Shown: one piece after another, positions 4,712 to 5,628 of the stretch
Numbering within the stretch: position 1 is the stretch's first letter
Layout of the letters: each line of letters opens with the position of its first letter
NCBI GenBank assembly: GCA_900552585.1
Contig: USAB01000101.1
Coordinates: forward strand, 1 to 5,628
DNA: 5,628 nt
DNA from: an uncultured Coriobacteriaceae bacterium
Lineage (GTDB): Bacteria > Actinomycetota > Coriobacteriia > Coriobacteriales > Eggerthellaceae
Direction of reading: 5' to 3'
Program-made: the position numbers and the translations under genes
Notes under the pieces: generated by a model
Seen by the model: the letters and a program-made list of their open reading frames with translations, nothing else
Told to the model about the DNA's origin: nothing
The model's database searches: none

Positions 4712-5467
4712 CTAGTCGGTTGCGGTCAGTGCGGCGTAGGCGGCGTCGTCGACGGGCTCCAGCCATTCGTTCGACGTCTCCTCGCCGGGCATCTCGAAGG
4801 CCAGATGGGAAAACCAGCTGTCGGCCCGCGCGCCGTGCCAGTGCTTCACGTTGGCGGGAATCTCCACTACGTCGCCGGGCACCAGAGCACGCGCCGGCTT
4901 GCCTTCTTCCTGGTACCATCCTAGGCCTTCCACGCAGATCAGCACTTGGCCGCCGCCCGACTTGGCATGATGCACATGCCAGTTGTTGCGGCATCCGGGC
5001 TCGAACGTCACATTGAACACAGGCAGATAACCTTCGCCCGGCGCCACGATCGGCTTCAGGTAGCTCTGCCCGATGAAGTATTGCGCGTACGCATCGTTCG
5101 AATCGCCGATGCCGAAGAAGCCGCCGTGGCCTTCGGCGGGCAGCGCGTCGGCGTAGACCTCCTTGGCCATATTGAAGGCAGCCCAAGCATTGGGCCAACC
5201 GGCGTAGAAGGCAATGTGAGTCAGGATCTCGGCCATCTCGCTTGCCGTGACCCCGTTCTTCCGTGCCGTTGCCAGATGATATTTCAGCGAGTTATCCGTG
5301 ATGCCCTTGCCGATGAGCGCGCTGATGGTGACGATGGAGCGCTCCTTCAGCGGCAGGCGGCCCTCACGCGACCAGACCTCGCCGAACAAGATGTCATCGT
5401 TCAGGTGTGCGAATTCCGGTGCGAAGGCGCCCAATGCGTCATGACCGGCGGTTTGTTTGATTGCCAT
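4712..5467 (-). CDS. Carboxymuconolactone decarboxylase (CMD)-cupin fusion protein
   Basis: The 251-residue protein joins two domains. Residues 15-110 form an AhpD-like CMD domain: LPLKERSIVTISALI, LKYHLATARKNGVTASEMAE and HIAFYAGWPNAWAAF. It lacks the CxxC of peroxidase-active AhpD. Residues 145-227 form a cupin: NVTFEPGCRNNWHVHHA (metal ligands among His164, His166 and His167), GGGQVLICVEGLGWYQ, then PGDVVEIPANVKHWHGA (His209, His211). Gln174 stands where classical cupins have Glu, which I believe is normal for this WHxHHAxxGGGQ group. The protein is cytoplasmic and probably metal-binding. The substrate is unknown; relatives are annotated only as CMD family proteins, so gamma-carboxymuconolactone is not assumed. 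Although the frame stays open to 5605, ATG 5467 is chosen because GAGGA lies 5 bases before it. The other upstream Met codon (5479) has no ribosome site, and the upstream residues look unlike the family. It is probably the first gene of an operon with the flavodoxin, a pairing that suggests redox or electrophile stress. Confidence 0.93.
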   Translation of the reverse strand: MAIKQTAGHDALGAFAPEFAHLNDDILFGEVWSREGRLPLKERSIVTISALIGKGITDNSLKYHLATARKNGVTASEMAEILTHIAFYAGWPNAWAAFNMAKEVYADALPAEGHGGFFGIGDSNDAYAQYFIGQSYLKPIVAPGEGYLPVFNVTFEPGCRNNWHVHHAKSGGGQVLICVEGLGWYQEEGKPARALVPGDVVEIPANVKHWHGARADSWFSHLAFEMPGEETSNEWLEPVDDAAYAALTATD

Positions 5468-5472
5468 ATTCG

Positions 5473-5477
5473 TCCTC
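5473..5477 (-). promoter_or_regulatory. Ribosome binding site deciding the CMD-cupin start
   Basis: GAGGA on the minus strand stands 5 bases before ATG 5467. The alternative ATG 5479 overlaps the palindrome at 5477-5486 and has no such site upstream. Confidence 0.6.
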
Positions 5478-5521
5478 ATGTACATGTTTTCTATACACGG
5501 CATCCACCGGCAACGGTTGAA
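5477..5521 (-). promoter_or_regulatory. Possible promoter and palindrome upstream of the CMD-cupin operon
   Basis: On the minus strand, TATAGA (5490-5495) is a good -10 element. The only -35 candidate is TTCAAC (5516-5521), three of six matches, at a long 20-base spacing. Long 19-20 base spacers are a hallmark of promoters activated by MerR-family regulators, so an activator may be needed. Just downstream, CATGTACATG (5477-5486) is a perfect 10-bp palindrome overlapping the expected transcript start and could be an operator. The -10 and the palindrome are seen; the regulation is inferred. Confidence 0.35.
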
Positions 5522-5560
5522 GTCGATGGGTGCTCGGTTCTCTCTGGTGAAAAGCGCCTG

Positions 5561-5583
5561 CAGCCTGCGGGAACTGCGGGCTG
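5561..5583. terminator. GC-rich hairpin near the right edge, possible terminator
   Basis: CAGCCTGC (5561-5568) and GCGGGCTG (5576-5583) can pair over a 7-base loop with one G-U pair. On the minus strand a TTTT follows about seven bases later (5550-5553), so it could end transcription of a gene lying beyond the window. On that strand the stem has one C/A mismatch. No gene is supported in 5522-5628. Confidence 0.2.
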
Positions 5584-5628
5584 GCGGGCGGCCCGCTCGG
5601 CCCACGCTCGCGGCTCGTGAGACCCGCG

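Noticed and set aside
5468..5605. N-terminal extension of the CMD-cupin protein
   Set aside because: The extra residues are Arg/Pro-rich with no family similarity and cover the promoter-like region. GAGGA 5 bases before ATG 5467 fixes the start.
4946..5620. 224-residue plus-strand open frame opposite the CMD-cupin gene
   Set aside because: The minus strand encodes an unmistakable two-domain protein here. The plus-strand product has no family features and is a codon-bias shadow.

Overview
The window looks like chromosomal DNA of a high-GC Gram-positive gut-type bacterium. The best guess is the Coriobacteriia (Eggerthella/Gordonibacter/Adlercreutzia relatives). This rests on the GC-rich codon use, an AxA-type signal peptide on a lysine-rich FnIII-like secreted protein, a carboxymuconolactone decarboxylase-cupin fusion beside a small flavodoxin, and scattered TGACAAGGGGACAGGTC repeats. 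The taxon is inferred, not proven.

Layout. Bases 2-205 (+) are the C-terminal end of a MarR-family regulator cut by the left edge. Bases 282-472 hold a decayed, shortened paralogue of the secreted-protein gene found further right. It lacks the FnIII module in frame and carries a 1-nt frameshift. A small gene at 646-819 (+) encodes a 57-residue, tail-anchored-looking protein with eight consecutive glycines, a Cys-Gly-Cys and one membrane helix. An MFS exporter lies on the minus strand (882-2147), convergent with the small gene. It has a recognisable promoter and a palindromic operator-like site at its transcription start.

The next 420 bases hold no convincing gene. They contain the exporter promoter, one copy of the dispersed repeat and a short GC-rich tandem repeat. 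The secreted protein (2577-3872, +) has a signal peptide, a basic FnIII-like module and a C-terminal region resembling a transglutaminase fold without the usual cysteine. It is followed by a 17-bp perfect inverted repeat made of two opposed copies of the dispersed repeat.

On the minus strand, a CMD-cupin fusion (4712-5467) precedes a flavodoxin (4071-4553), probably as one operon. The 158-base spacer between them is almost filled by a cluster of the same repeat. The last copy forms a 10-bp hairpin directly before the flavodoxin ribosome binding site.

Functionally, the MarR regulator and MFS exporter may form a drug or metabolite resistance pair, although the intervening decayed DNA weakens that link. 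The CMD-cupin and flavodoxin look like a small redox or stress operon. The most unusual material is the repeat family, which occurs only outside genes and brackets the secreted-protein gene, together with the broken paralogue and the glycine-rich small membrane protein.
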